From contig NZ_VKKU01000002.1 of NCBI RefSeq assembly GCF_007280415.1, positions 62,001 through 126,000 of the forward strand: a DNA stretch of 64,000 bases, in the 5' to 3' direction. The stretch's first letter is position 1. Each line of letters starts with the position of its first letter. Shown piece by piece: positions 1 to 8,053 of the stretch. Source of the stretch: Sphingorhabdus contaminans. GTDB lineage: Bacteria; Pseudomonadota; Alphaproteobacteria; Sphingomonadales; Sphingomonadaceae. The translations under genes were made by a program, and so were the position numbers. The notes below the pieces were generated by a model. It saw only the letters and a list, made by a program, of their open reading frames with translations. It was not told the DNA's origin and made no database searches.

Positions 1-62
1 AGTAGCAGGTGAAACGCCAGCGAGAGCAGGACAATGATGGCTATGATCTTGGCGGCGCTCAT
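1..62 (-). CDS. Partial membrane or secreted protein, N-terminus only
   Basis: Only about 20 N-terminal codons are inside the window; the rest lies beyond the left edge. An ATG at 62-60 opens a frame reading MSAAKIIAIIVLLSLAFHLL, a lysine followed by a hydrophobic run that looks like a signal peptide or membrane anchor. No clear ribosome-binding site precedes it. It lies 42 bp downstream of the alternative oxidase gene on the same strand, so the two could be co-transcribed. No function can be assigned. Confidence 0.4.
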   Translation of the reverse strand, partial: MSAAKIIAIIVLLSLAFHLL

Positions 63-104
63 AAAGCAGATATAGCGCTGCCTATGAAGACCGCAATGTC
101 ATGC

Positions 105-791
105 TCAGCCCAATCCCGAGCTCAACGATCTGTGCGGCGGACATTCCACGATATCTTTATGATCGGCATGGCGACCACTCAGGGCGTTGGCCATGAAATG
201 ATTGGTATCGCGATGGTGCGCCTCGTCCGCCCTGATAATCAGGATGACGTCGCGCAAGCTGGTGCCTTCGGGTAAATTCCAGTAGCGCAGCGCGACGGCG
301 GGTGCAGGCGGATTGGCATGGCGGCCGGAATCTATCTCCTCAAGATAGAGGGTATAGCTTAATACTGCCTCTTCCTCGAAATAGCCGACCAGGCGGTGCG
401 CGGTGCGATCGGAAATCAGATACAGGAAGAAAAAGCCGACATAGAAGAACCACTGTACAGTCAGGATGATCATCCGTTCGAACCAGGATGGTTGCGCAAT
501 CTCAATGAAGGTCATGAGATGCATCCGCTCATTTTCGGCTTCGTCCATCAAGGTGCGGATCCATCCGCCATCATCCTGCATCAACCGCAGGGCGCGCAAA
601 TGGGTCAAGGTTGCCCCCACCATCCCCGGCACCGCCGCAACGGTTTCCAAGACTATGGCCCGATTTCCGTAACGCTTGGCAAAAAAGGTGTCTGCACCCC
701 AGCGCAGCAACTTGGTAACGCCCAGCGCAAAACGATCAGAAAGTCCCTGCGCCTGATAGTGGTTGGACGGTGTCTCACGTACATGTGTCAT
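105..791 (-). CDS. aox: Alternative oxidase (cyanide-insensitive ubiquinol oxidase)
   Basis: A 228-residue diiron alternative oxidase that passes electrons from ubiquinol to oxygen without pumping protons, on the inner-membrane face. The diiron ligands are all visible: Glu in LETVAAVPGM, Glu and His in EAENERMH, Glu in EEEAVLSYT and Glu and His in RADEAHHRD. A hydrophobic stretch around residues 105-130 (ILTVQWFFYVGFFFLYLI) is the membrane hairpin. Length is near the bacterial norm; mitochondrial enzymes carry an extra N-terminal part. It is read away from mipZ, 120 bp downstream of it on the same strand. Bypass oxidases suit stress or respiratory inhibition, which fits the stress genes that follow, but no stress promoter was seen directly upstream. 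Confidence 0.93.
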   Translation of the reverse strand: MTHVRETPSNHYQAQGLSDRFALGVTKLLRWGADTFFAKRYGNRAIVLETVAAVPGMVGATLTHLRALRLMQDDGGWIRTLMDEAENERMHLMTFIEIAQPSWFERMIILTVQWFFYVGFFFLYLISDRTAHRLVGYFEEEAVLSYTLYLEEIDSGRHANPPAPAVALRYWNLPEGTSLRDVILIIRADEAHHRDTNHFMANALSGRHADHKDIVECPPHRSLSSGLG

Positions 792-910
792 GGCAATGTC
801 CCAAGTGGATCGGACAGGATCAAGCGCCTCTTTTGGCCGCGGCGCAATTTGAATCCGAAGGGATTGAGTTTACTTTTTTGCAACCGACGCCGAGAGCGCC
901 AAAAGCGTGT

Positions 911-1885
911 CTAGTCCTCTTGCGTGCCGGGTGCCGCTATGGCCCGCTTCAAAGCCGCACTGGGCAGATTGAGAGCGCGCAGCATGGCCCATATCTCCTC
1001 CCGCGCATTGGGCTGGGCCTTCCCAAGGTCGGGTAGCGTATCGAGGTCGAACAAGGTCAGCCCGATGGGAAACAGTTCACGATAGGTAACCCGTTCGCTC
1101 AAACCCGGAACAATCCGGAAGCCTGCGGCCGGGGCGATCTTGTCCAATGCCTGCCGCACCTTGCGCTCATTATTGGTGGCCAGACTTCGCGACCGGTTTT
1201 GCATGACAACCCAATCCAGAGGTGTCGCGCGCAACGCTATTCCCGGGTCCTTCAGATGTTCGACAAGCCGTGCGAAATTCCCAAGCGTTTTGAAATCGCC
1301 CGTCCGCGGGTCGATGTGGCCGAGCATGTCGAGGTCAATGAAGCTATCGTTGACCGGCGTGACGATTGTATCGGCCATGAAGATGGCCTTGCGCGCAATC
1401 GGCGAGTCATGTCCGCCCACGTCGATCACAATGAAACTGTTATGTATACGCGCCATGCGCAGTTTTTCGGCCAGTTCATTCTCGTTCTGCTGCGCGAGCA
1501 TGATCTGTTCAGGGCCGGGCAGCTTCACGCCATATTCGCGTTCGCTTTCCTGCCGCGCCCACAGTGCGCGATGCAGCGTCAGCTGGCGCAAGTCGACATC
1601 AAGCGCCGCCACCCGTTCGCCTGCGTTGCACAAGGCAATGCAGGTATGAAATGCAGAAGTGGACTTGCCGACCCCGCCCTTTTCATTGGCGAAGACGATG
1701 ATGTGCCCCTTTGGCGCGGATACAGGATATTTCATCCACGCCGGCTGTTCCGGTTCCGGCGGGATTTCAAAATTCTGATAGGCTGGCATAGGCGCCACAG
1801 GCGGTGGCGGCCATGGTTGCGCCGGAGCAGGCGGCGGCACCGCAGCTCTTGGCTTGCGACGTTTGAAGCGGTCAAATAATCCCAA
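911..1885 (-). CDS. mipZ: MipZ/ParA-type division-plane positioning ATPase
   Basis: A 324-residue P-loop ATPase of the MipZ branch of ParA proteins, which in Caulobacter forms a gradient from the chromosome origin and inhibits FtsZ assembly away from midcell. The deviant Walker A motif ANEKGGVGKST lies near residues 66-76, followed by ALDVDLRQLTLHR and IVIDVGGHDSP. An N-terminal extension of about 55 residues is proline-rich (VPPPAPAQPWPPPP). The start is TTG at 1885, with GGAGG at 1899-1895 nine bases upstream; the nearer ATG at 1893 is out of frame. No parB or fts gene is next to it. Assignment to MipZ rather than another ParA rests on the overall pattern of the core. Confidence 0.85.
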   Translation of the reverse strand: MGLFDRFKRRKPRAAVPPPAPAQPWPPPPVAPMPAYQNFEIPPEPEQPAWMKYPVSAPKGHIIVFANEKGGVGKSTSAFHTCIALCNAGERVAALDVDLRQLTLHRALWARQESEREYGVKLPGPEQIMLAQQNENELAEKLRMARIHNSFIVIDVGGHDSPIARKAIFMADTIVTPVNDSFIDLDMLGHIDPRTGDFKTLGNFARLVEHLKDPGIALRATPLDWVVMQNRSRSLATNNERKVRQALDKIAPAAGFRIVPGLSERVTYRELFPIGLTLFDLDTLPDLGKAQPNAREEIWAMLRALNLPSAALKRAIAAPGTQED

Positions 1886-2080
1886 CTGGCCATGCCTCCG
1901 ATTGCGATCCTGATAACCGGAGGAGGCATATGTTTGCCAAAAAGTCCTCCTGCATTAGCCTCATGACGCTCCCACAATATCATTTCACGAATTTTTGTTT
2001 CTAAATCAACTTACGTAACATGGCGACCAATTTTGATTATCGCCTCCGCGACTGCCCGAGACAGGAATTTCGGCAAGGCA

Positions 2081-2105
2081 GGAACAACACTGCACCGTAA
2101 ACGTT
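2081..2105 (+). promoter_or_regulatory. EcfG-type general-stress promoter before the LOV-kinase operon
   Basis: Exact match to the alphaproteobacterial EcfG (general stress sigma factor) promoter: GGAAC at 2081-2085, 16-bp spacer, CGTT at 2102-2105. It lies 33 bp before the start codon of the response regulator and on its strand. The rest of 1886-2138 holds no gene. Confidence 0.75.
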
Positions 2106-2138
2106 TCATCCGACACGCGTCGAATTTAAGGGGTGGTA

Positions 2139-2537
2139 GTGCAACAGTTGAGCGTGGTCGTCATCGAAGACGAATATCTAATTTCATTATTGCTCAACGA
2201 TATGCTCAACGACCTTGGGCATACCATCGCTGGAACCGGTAGAACGGTGGCCGAAGGTCTTGGGTGCCTAGCGTCACAAGCGCGGCCGGACCTCGCGATC
2301 CTCGATATCAATCTCAACGGAGAATATAGCTATCCAATTGCCCGGCGCTGCGTCGAAATGGAACTGCCCTTCTTTTTTGTCACAGGCTTTGCACATGATG
2401 GAATTCCGCGCGAACTAGGCGACGTCATCGTTGTCGATAAGCCCTACACGCAACACGACATTGCCGCAGCGATTGACCAGACTTTGGCGACGTATCGGGG
2501 AACCGTGAGGGCTGCACAACACAGGCTCGCGAGGTAG
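2139..2537 (+). CDS. Single-domain response regulator (receiver only)
   Basis: A 132-residue CheY-like receiver with no output domain. The acidic pocket is IEDE, the phosphoacceptor Asp lies in LAILDINL (about residue 56), the switch region reads FFFVTGF and the conserved lysine lies in VVDKPY. The F-x-x-TG-F pattern after strand 4 resembles the 'FAT GUY' group of single-domain regulators that act in alphaproteobacterial general-stress phosphorelays; that placement is inferred. GTG at 2139 is preferred to GTG at 2133 because AAGGGG at 2128-2133 then sits at normal distance. Five bases separate it from the LOV kinase, and an EcfG promoter lies upstream, so kinase and regulator are probably one stress-induced unit. 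Confidence 0.88.
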   Translation: MQQLSVVVIEDEYLISLLLNDMLNDLGHTIAGTGRTVAEGLGCLASQARPDLAILDINLNGEYSYPIARRCVEMELPFFFVTGFAHDGIPRELGDVIVVDKPYTQHDIAAAIDQTLATYRGTVRAAQHRLAR

Positions 2538-2542
2538 CGCCA

Positions 2543-4279
2543 ATGAATGAAGACGATAAAAACATCCCCGAACATGAAGGCGGCGGCGCAGCGGGCGGAG
2601 GTGCATCCGGCATCCCGGCGGGCGATATGCTTTCCGATGAATCAACACCGATCAGCGGCGTTCCGCATCGCAGACACTGGCGTGAATCCACCATTAGCGA
2701 CGACGACCTGACAGATCGCGGCGGCGTATTCTTTGCTGCCGTCGAGATGACACGCATGCCGATGATCCTGACCGATCCGCGGCAGGACGACAACCCTATC
2801 GTATTTGCAAACAAGGCTTTTCTCGACCTTACAGGCTATGAAGACGATGAAGTCATGGGCCGGAACTGCCGGTTTCTCCAGGGCGCCCGTACAGACCGGG
2901 CGATGGTCGCGGAACTGCGCGAAGCGGTAACGCTGCAACGGCCGATCAGTCTGGAGATTTTAAATTACAAGCGCGACGGCACGCCATTCTGGAACGCCAT
3001 CTTCATGGGGCCGGTCTATGGTGTCGATGGCGAGCTGCTCTACTTTTTTGCGAGCCAACTTGACGTCAGCCGCCGACGCGAGGCGGAGGAGAGCCACAGG
3101 CAAGCCCAAAAGATGGAGGCCGTTGGTCAGTTGACGGCCGGTATAGCGCACGACTTCAACAATCTGCTGCAGATTGTCACGGGCAACCATGAATATCTGC
3201 TCGCCGATCTGGAGGCACCCGAGCATCGCCGCCGGCTCGAAAGTGCACAAGCAGCCGCGGAACGCGCAAGCCGGCTCACCAAACAGTTACTTGCTTTTGC
3301 GCGTAAGACCCGGCTTGATCCGAAGCCCGTCGATGTCAGCCAGGCTGTCATGGGATTTTCCGAGTTGCTTGAAGCAAGCGTGGGACCCCTTGTCGATCTC
3401 CGGCTCAATCTCAAGACCAAGCTGCCCGCCTGCCTTGTCGATCTGACACATCTGGAAACAGCTTTGTTAAATGCGGTTGTAAACGCCCGCGATGCCATGC
3501 TGCGCGGCGGGGAACTGGTCATTTCCACCGACCTTGTACATCTGAATGGCGATGCCGATGCGCGCGAATTGCCGTCGGGGGACTATGTCATCATATCGGT
3601 TACCGACAGCGGCGTTGGTATGTCGGCCGACGTTTTGGCGCGGGCGACAGAACCATTTTTCACCACAAAAGGTGTGGGGCGCGGCACGGGCCTCGGCTTG
3701 GCCCAGGTGCACGGCTTTCTGCAACAGTCGCGGGGTCGGCTGGAAATCGAAAGTACTATCGGCAGCGGCACAACCTTGCGCCTCCTCCTTCCGGTTCCTT
3801 CGGGCGAAGAGGGGCAGAGGCCCAACGTCGATCACGCGGCGGGCATCGGATATATGCGAGGCGCGGGCGAGACCGTGCTTGTCGTCGAAGATAGCGAAGA
3901 TGTCCGGGTCATAGCCTGCGATTATCTTGAGGATCTCGGCTATAATGTCATCGCTGCCGAAGATGCCGATGCCGCGTTACGCATTATGGCCGACAACAGC
4001 ATCGATCTGTTGTTTACCGATTTGATGATGCCGGGGTCGATGAACGGCGTTGCGCTCGCGGCCGAGGTTCAGTCCCGCTATCCTGATACGAAAATATTGC
4101 TGACGACCGGCTATAATGATGATCTGGCACGGCAGGGGGGATCAAATGCCGACGGCTTGAATGTTGTCGGCAAACCATATCGCCGGGCCGAACTTGCGGA
4201 CCGGATTTACAGCGCACTTCACGGCAATCACCTTACCGAACGTCGCAAACAATCGGATTTCGGCGCGGCGGAGGCGTGA
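2543..4279 (+). CDS. Blue-light LOV hybrid histidine kinase
   Basis: A 578-residue cytoplasmic photoreceptor kinase. Residues about 60-175 form a LOV domain with the flavin-adduct motif GRNCRFLQG (Cys109). A HisKA helix carries GIAHDFNNLL (phosphoacceptor His203), followed by a HATPase domain with NARDA, DSGVGM and GTGLGLAQVHG. Residues about 444-560 are a receiver with VVEDSED and phosphoacceptor Asp493 in FTDLMMPG, and GKPYRR at its end. There are no membrane segments. The first 55 residues are acidic and glycine-rich. The domain order suggests light-controlled autophosphorylation with internal transfer, possibly passing phosphate to the single-domain regulator just upstream. Confidence 0.95.
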   Translation: MNEDDKNIPEHEGGGAAGGGASGIPAGDMLSDESTPISGVPHRRHWRESTISDDDLTDRGGVFFAAVEMTRMPMILTDPRQDDNPIVFANKAFLDLTGYEDDEVMGRNCRFLQGARTDRAMVAELREAVTLQRPISLEILNYKRDGTPFWNAIFMGPVYGVDGELLYFFASQLDVSRRREAEESHRQAQKMEAVGQLTAGIAHDFNNLLQIVTGNHEYLLADLEAPEHRRRLESAQAAAERASRLTKQLLAFARKTRLDPKPVDVSQAVMGFSELLEASVGPLVDLRLNLKTKLPACLVDLTHLETALLNAVVNARDAMLRGGELVISTDLVHLNGDADARELPSGDYVIISVTDSGVGMSADVLARATEPFFTTKGVGRGTGLGLAQVHGFLQQSRGRLEIESTIGSGTTLRLLLPVPSGEEGQRPNVDHAAGIGYMRGAGETVLVVEDSEDVRVIACDYLEDLGYNVIAAEDADAALRIMADNSIDLLFTDLMMPGSMNGVALAAEVQSRYPDTKILLTTGYNDDLARQGGSNADGLNVVGKPYRRAELADRIYSALHGNHLTERRKQSDFGAAEA

Positions 4280-4385
4280 CTGACAAGCCGGCCTCTGCAC
4301 ATATGTATGCGGCATATTCATCGCGTTGGTTCCCCGCTATTGCCCTATTATGCAGGTGGACCCGGCTTACGAAAAGGAAAGCCGA

Positions 4386-4619
4386 ATGCGATATCTATAT
4401 GTTTTCGATCCGGATGAGCGACGCTTCGTAGAGTTCCGGGACATTACAACATGTTCCGTTGATGAGCGTGAGCAGATCAGGCAGGACATGCTAAAGGCTG
4501 CCCTTTTCCCGCTGGGGGTGATGGACAGCCTTGAGGATGGGTTCCCGGATCCGGCGCCATTTGGCGTTTTCCTGGCATCCAGCCGGTTTCGCGCCGCATC
4601 GGTTTCACAACACCGTTAA
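4386..4619 (+). CDS. Small protein of unknown function
   Basis: A 77-residue soluble protein beginning MRYLYVFDPDERRFVEFRD. The start at ATG 4386 is chosen because AAAGGAAAG lies directly upstream; an earlier in-frame GTG at 4326 has none. It has no signal peptide, membrane segment or known motif that I recognise. It lies 106 bp after the LOV kinase on the same strand. Codon use looks like that of its neighbours, which supports it being real, but the function is unknown. Confidence 0.5.
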   Translation: MRYLYVFDPDERRFVEFRDITTCSVDEREQIRQDMLKAALFPLGVMDSLEDGFPDPAPFGVFLASSRFRAASVSQHR

Positions 4620-4667
4620 TCCGCGAATCCGGTGGGGTTAGCCACCGGTTTTCAAAAAATGCACAGC

Positions 4668-4871
4668 TTAAAACTCGCTTAGCCGCTTCGCTGGCTGCTC
4701 CTGCTGCCCCGCCTCTTCGCGGATTTCACCAAGATTGCGTTCCCGCTCACCCTTCATCGGATGCCGGTTTTTGGGATCGCGCATAAACCGCGCCCAGATG
4801 ATGATGGCGATAATCAGCCCGATAATCAGAGTTCCGAAACCGAGCAAACCTGTCATGTCTGCAGTATTCAT
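4668..4871 (-). CDS. Small single-pass membrane protein
   Basis: A 67-residue protein with one membrane segment (about residues 8-28, LLGFGTLIIGLIIAIIIWAR) and a charged, glutamine-rich cytoplasmic tail. It resembles no named family that I can identify. It is read divergently from the hemerythrin gene across a 157-bp region that carries stress-promoter-like elements in both directions, so it may be a general-stress membrane protein; that is inference. Confidence 0.6.
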   Translation of the reverse strand: MNTADMTGLLGFGTLIIGLIIAIIIWARFMRDPKNRHPMKGERERNLGEIREEAGQQEQPAKRLSEF

Positions 4872-4893
4872 AAGTCACCTCGCAAAAAGAGGT

Positions 4894-4919
4894 AACAGCA
4901 AAGGTCCGTCATGGTTCCG
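4894..4919 (-). promoter_or_regulatory. Weak EcfG-like promoter for the small membrane protein
   Basis: On the minus strand GGAAC (4919-4915), a 17-bp spacer and TGTT (4897-4894) give the EcfG pattern with one mismatch in the -10 element. It is 22 bp upstream of the 4871 start codon, which leaves a short leader. Confidence 0.35.
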
Positions 4920-4960
4920 GGGCCATGTCGACACATGCTTGGAGAAGAGCCGAACGGTCG

Positions 4961-4985
4961 GGAACCTTGCGTCGCGCAGATCATT
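4961..4985 (+). promoter_or_regulatory. EcfG-like promoter before the hemerythrin gene
   Basis: GGAAC at 4961-4965, 16-bp spacer, CATT at 4982-4985: the -35 element is exact and the -10 has one mismatch to CGTT. It lies 43 bp upstream of the start codon. Confidence 0.4.
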
Positions 4986-5028
4986 CTAACTTCGACAGGG
5001 ATGTTCATGCAACCATCGGAGTATTCTC

Positions 5029-5589
5029 ATGGCTACGAAATCTGCAGCAGCTAAAAAATCACCCGCAAAAACCGCAACGTCATCACGTGCGCGGCCCAAA
5101 AGCGGTTCGCGCACTTCACGTCGGACATCCACTGCAGCAAAACGTCCCAAAGACGCGATTGCGCTGTTGAAGGCCGACCACAAAGAGGTCGATGCCATGT
5201 TCAAGGCATTTGATAAGACCGAAGACGATGCGGAAAAGCAGGAACTGGCCAATGATATCTGCAAAGCCCTGACCGTGCATGCGCAGATTGAGGAAGAAAT
5301 CTTTTACCCCGCCGCCTATGACGCATTTGACGAAGAAGGCGATGATCTGGTCGATGAAGCCCAGGTCGAACATGCGTCAGCCAAGGCTTTGATTGCCGAA
5401 ATATCTGCGATGAAGGTCGGCGAGCCGCTTTTTGACGCAAAGGTGAAGGTGCTCGGTGAATATATCAGGCATCATGTCGAAGAAGAGGAAACAGAAATGT
5501 TTCCCGAATGTCGCGATTCCGAAATGGACCTGAAGGCACTTGGGGAGCAGCTGCGCGTCCGAAAAGAGGAATTGATGGCAACGCTATAA
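5029..5589 (+). CDS. Hemerythrin HHE-domain protein with basic histone-like tail
   Basis: A 186-residue protein. Residues 1-45 are rich in Ala, Lys, Ser and Arg (KSAAAKKSPAKTATSS, SGSRTSRRTSTAAKRPK), like the nucleic-acid-binding tails of histone H1-like bacterial proteins. The rest is a four-helix HHE hemerythrin domain with candidate iron ligands in LLKADHKEVD, VHAQIEEEIFYP, QVEHASAKA and IRHHVEEEETEMFP. The family binds a di-iron site and is linked to oxygen, NO or iron sensing and stress tolerance. There is no signal peptide. The tail suggests a DNA-associated role, which is inference. An EcfG-like promoter precedes the gene. Confidence 0.9.
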   Translation: MATKSAAAKKSPAKTATSSRARPKSGSRTSRRTSTAAKRPKDAIALLKADHKEVDAMFKAFDKTEDDAEKQELANDICKALTVHAQIEEEIFYPAAYDAFDEEGDDLVDEAQVEHASAKALIAEISAMKVGEPLFDAKVKVLGEYIRHHVEEEETEMFPECRDSEMDLKALGEQLRVRKEELMATL

Positions 5590-5634
5590 GGCAGTGCCGG
5601 TGGTTGAAAACGTCTCCCCGATGGCACCACAAGG

Positions 5635-5669
5635 CCCGGAAAGCGGATGTTTGGCGTCTGCTTTCCGGG
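5635..5669 (+). terminator. Hairpin after the hemerythrin gene
   Basis: A perfect 10-bp stem (CCCGGAAAGC at 5635-5644 with GCTTTCCGGG at 5660-5669) around a 15-base loop. No T-run follows, so it may act as an RNA-stabilising or Rho-assisted end rather than a classic intrinsic terminator. Confidence 0.4.
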
Positions 5670-5742
5670 ACTCATCCGCGGCTTTCCAAAGGAGCGTCCA
5701 ACCTCGCCGTAATGTGTCCTATTCGGTACAAAAGGATAGTAT

Positions 5743-6270
5743 GTGAACGCACATCAGGTTCCACCACAGGGCATTGAGCTGTCGCATATGGAGCCGGTAA
5801 TCTGGCACCGCTTCGTCAATCCGGCAGCCGTGCTGGCCATCGCCGTTTTTCTTGGTCTGGCGCTCGCCGGTATATTTGGCGGTCAGCCCCATCCGACCCA
5901 CGTTATAGAAACACCCTCGGCAACCATTACACTTCAATTTCCCGAAACTCTGCGCAATGGTGAATTTTTCGAAATGCGGGCCAGCATTACCGCCAAGCGA
6001 CCCATCCAGGATCTCGGTATTGGCATTTCCCACAGTTACTGGCGCGACCTGACCATCAACACAATGTTGCCGGCCCCTTTGGAGGAAAAGTCGGAACAGG
6101 GACGCTACATGCTCACCTATGGCCCGTTGAAGGCCGGCGAAACCCTGACATTGAAATTTGACGGCCAGATAAACCCACCCTTGTTTGCAGGGACCCGTGG
6201 CCAGCTATTTGTCATGGACAGCGACGACCAACTTGCCGCTATTCCGCTCAACTTACGGGTTTTCCCATAA
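5743..6270 (+). CDS. Membrane-anchored extracytoplasmic protein, partner of DUF421
   Basis: A 175-residue protein starting at GTG 5743, with AAAGGA seven bases upstream. One membrane segment lies near residues 27-45 (NPAAVLAIAVFLGLALAGIF); the remaining 130 residues look like a beta-rich domain outside the membrane, with repeated short strands (ATITLQFPE, GETLTLKFDG). Its stop overlaps the DUF421 start by one base (TAATG), so the two are translationally coupled and probably work together at the membrane. The function is unknown. Confidence 0.75.
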   Translation: MNAHQVPPQGIELSHMEPVIWHRFVNPAAVLAIAVFLGLALAGIFGGQPHPTHVIETPSATITLQFPETLRNGEFFEMRASITAKRPIQDLGIGISHSYWRDLTINTMLPAPLEEKSEQGRYMLTYGPLKAGETLTLKFDGQINPPLFAGTRGQLFVMDSDDQLAAIPLNLRVFP

Positions 6271-6749
6271 TGGATATCGTGGCCCGTGCGAGCGTCATGT
6301 TCGTTGTTCTTTATATCTTGCTGCGGATCATGGGAAAACGCGAGATCGGGCAACTTACCCCTTTTGAACTGGTGGTGATGATCGTTCTAGGGGACCTTAT
6401 CCAGCAAGGCGTCACCCACAATGACTTCAGCCTGACCGGAGCCATTCTGGCGATATCTACCTTTGCTTTTCTCGCCATCATGATGAGCTGGATAACCTAT
6501 CTTTTCCCGAGAGCGGAAAAGCTGCTGGATGGTGAGCCCCGCGTCATTGTCCGCGATGGCGAACTGTTGAAAGACAATTTACGCCGCGATCGGATAACCC
6601 AGAGCGAGGTTGAATCGGAAATGCGGTTGGCCGGCATTTCCCGCATGAGCGACGTCGCATGGGCGATACTGGAACCGCAGGGCAAAATCAGCTTTATCAA
6701 GGTGGACGGTTCCGACGTTAACGTCGATAAGGATGCCGCAACCGGTTAA
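6270..6749 (+). CDS. DUF421 (YetF/YcaP-type) membrane protein
   Basis: A 159-residue DUF421 protein. The N-terminal half has two to three membrane helices around the family signature RIMGKREIGQLTPFELVV; the C-terminal part after about residue 80 is the small cytoplasmic YetF-like domain (GEPRVIVRDGELL, ITQSEVESEMR, WAILEPQGKISFI). The family is common in stress regulons and spore or envelope contexts, with no settled biochemical role. It is coupled to the preceding membrane protein by a one-base overlap. Confidence 0.88.
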   Translation: MDIVARASVMFVVLYILLRIMGKREIGQLTPFELVVMIVLGDLIQQGVTHNDFSLTGAILAISTFAFLAIMMSWITYLFPRAEKLLDGEPRVIVRDGELLKDNLRRDRITQSEVESEMRLAGISRMSDVAWAILEPQGKISFIKVDGSDVNVDKDAATG

Positions 6750-6756
6750 GAGCCCG

Positions 6757-7662
6757 TCATCGCAAGAGCGGCCGGGATTTGGCGAGGTCATTGCGTATCG
6801 TCGTCGCGGCAACACCTCCCTCGCCCATTGCATGGCTTATCTGGTCCAATCCGATCACGACATCTCCCGCCGCATATAGGCCCGGAACGGAAGTGCGCTG
6901 ATGCGCATCGACGATGATGCATCCTAGATCATTGCAACGGGCGCCCGCCATTTTCGCCAGCATATTGTTCACATCCGATCCCAATGCAGGATAGACAGTA
7001 TCGAACGACCAGTCCTCCTGGTCGCAACGCACGATCACACCTCCCCCATCGGCACTGACAATCCGTGCCGGCCCCTTTACGACCTTGATCTGCATGTCGT
7101 GGGCCTGTTGCATCATGCTATCGTCAAGCGAATGCTCCGCATCCGGGCTGATCAAGGTCACGTCCTTCGTAAACTCGCGCAGGAAAATGGCTTCGTTCAG
7201 TCCACGCTCCCCTGTCCCAATAACGGCGACATTCTTGTCTGTGACCTCATAGCCGTCGCAAATCGGGCAATAACGCAACGCCCCTGTTTTCAAGGCGCTC
7301 TCATGCAGATTTTCGGCAATATCGGGTCTGCGATTGACCACGCCGGTTGCCAGCAAGACAGTCCGGCAAGGGACTTCACCCTCGCCATAATCCACACAAA
7401 ATGCGCCATTTTCGCCCGTAATGCGCGTAACATGGCCTGTTATGATTTCGGACTTATAAAGTTGCGCTTGCTGCTGCATCCTGTGCAGCAGGGCCGCACC
7501 GCTGATGCCATCGGGAAAGCCGGCATGATTGTGGGTCGTCGGAATCCAGAGGGCACGGCTGTTGCCCGCATCGACGATACGCACCCGTAGATGGAAGCGG
7601 GCGAGATAAATGGCGGCGGTCAATCCCGCAGGCCCCCCACCGACAATCAAGCAATCGAGCAT
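6757..7662 (-). CDS. Thioredoxin-reductase-like FAD/NAD(P) oxidoreductase
   Basis: A 301-residue flavoprotein of the TrxB type. The FAD-binding motif is [19 protein letters not shown] at the N-terminus, the redox pair is CPICDGYE (Cys-x-x-Cys), the NAD(P) motif is [13 protein letters not shown] and the C-terminal FAD motif is [12 protein letters not shown] 7662 is chosen because GGAAGGG precedes it; in-frame upstream starts at 7680 and 7881 lack such a site and extend into sequence shared with the divergent gene. Whether the partner is a thioredoxin cannot be told. It converges with the DUF421 gene, seven bases apart. Confidence 0.85.
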   Translation of the reverse strand: MLDCLIVGGGPAGLTAAIYLARFHLRVRIVDAGNSRALWIPTTHNHAGFPDGISGAALLHRMQQQAQLYKSEIITGHVTRITGENGAFCVDYGEGEVPCRTVLLATGVVNRRPDIAENLHESALKTGALRYCPICDGYEVTDKNVAVIGTGERGLNEAIFLREFTKDVTLISPDAEHSLDDSMMQQAHDMQIKVVKGPARIVSADGGGVIVRCDQEDWSFDTVYPALGSDVNNMLAKMAGARCNDLGCIIVDAHQRTSVPGLYAAGDVVIGLDQISHAMGEGGVAATTIRNDLAKSRPLLR

Positions 7663-7707
7663 AGCGGTGGCCCTTCCCATTTGTGCAAATCTTATTTCGA
7701 TCCGACG

Positions 7708-7733
7708 GGAACCAGCAGCGCCGCGCATTTGTT
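7708..7733 (+). promoter_or_regulatory. Weak EcfG-like promoter before the small acidic protein
   Basis: GGAAC at 7708-7712, 17-bp spacer, TGTT at 7730-7733, one mismatch in the -10. It lies 23 bp before the 7757 start codon. Confidence 0.3.
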
Positions 7734-7756
7734 TCATGGTCGTAAAGGAACATAGA

Positions 7757-7939
7757 ATGAGCACAGACGAAAAACGCGGTCCACTTGGTGATGCCCGCCC
7801 CGATTCCGGATCCACCCGCGACATCACCCCCAGCCTGCCGCCTGAAAAACCGGAAGATCGTGAGAATGTGGGAATAGTCACCCCCGAGGATTATCCCCTG
7901 GAAGACCGCAAGAAAGCGAATGTCGCCAATCAGGACTGA
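7757..7939 (+). CDS. Small hydrophilic protein, possible stress protein
   Basis: A 60-residue acidic, proline-rich and probably disordered protein ([17 protein letters not shown] at its start). AAAGGAA six bases before ATG 7757 supports translation. No cysteine, membrane segment or signal peptide is present. It is divergent from the thioredoxin-reductase-like gene and lies upstream of ku. Small hydrophilic proteins of this kind are frequent in alphaproteobacterial stress regulons, but no function can be given. Confidence 0.6.
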   Translation: MSTDEKRGPLGDARPDSGSTRDITPSLPPEKPEDRENVGIVTPEDYPLEDRKKANVANQD

Positions 7940-8006
7940 CGGGGTCCCATCGGCGCGAACGGAGCCATAAACAGGGCTGCGCAGCCCACGGTTATGTCGT
8001 GAGCCC

Positions 8007-8031
8007 GGAACCTCTGCTCCGCCCAAGGGTT
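8007..8031 (+). promoter_or_regulatory. EcfG-like promoter before ku-ligD
   Basis: GGAAC at 8007-8011, 16-bp spacer, GGTT at 8028-8031, one mismatch in the -10 element. It lies 22 bp before the ku start codon. Confidence 0.4.
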
Positions 8032-8053
8032 CATTCCGCAAAGGGAGAAAGTT

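Noticed and set aside
1732-1983. 83-codon minus-strand frame upstream of mipZ
   Set aside because: It overlaps the mipZ start in another frame; mipZ has a better-placed GGAGG and a conserved core.
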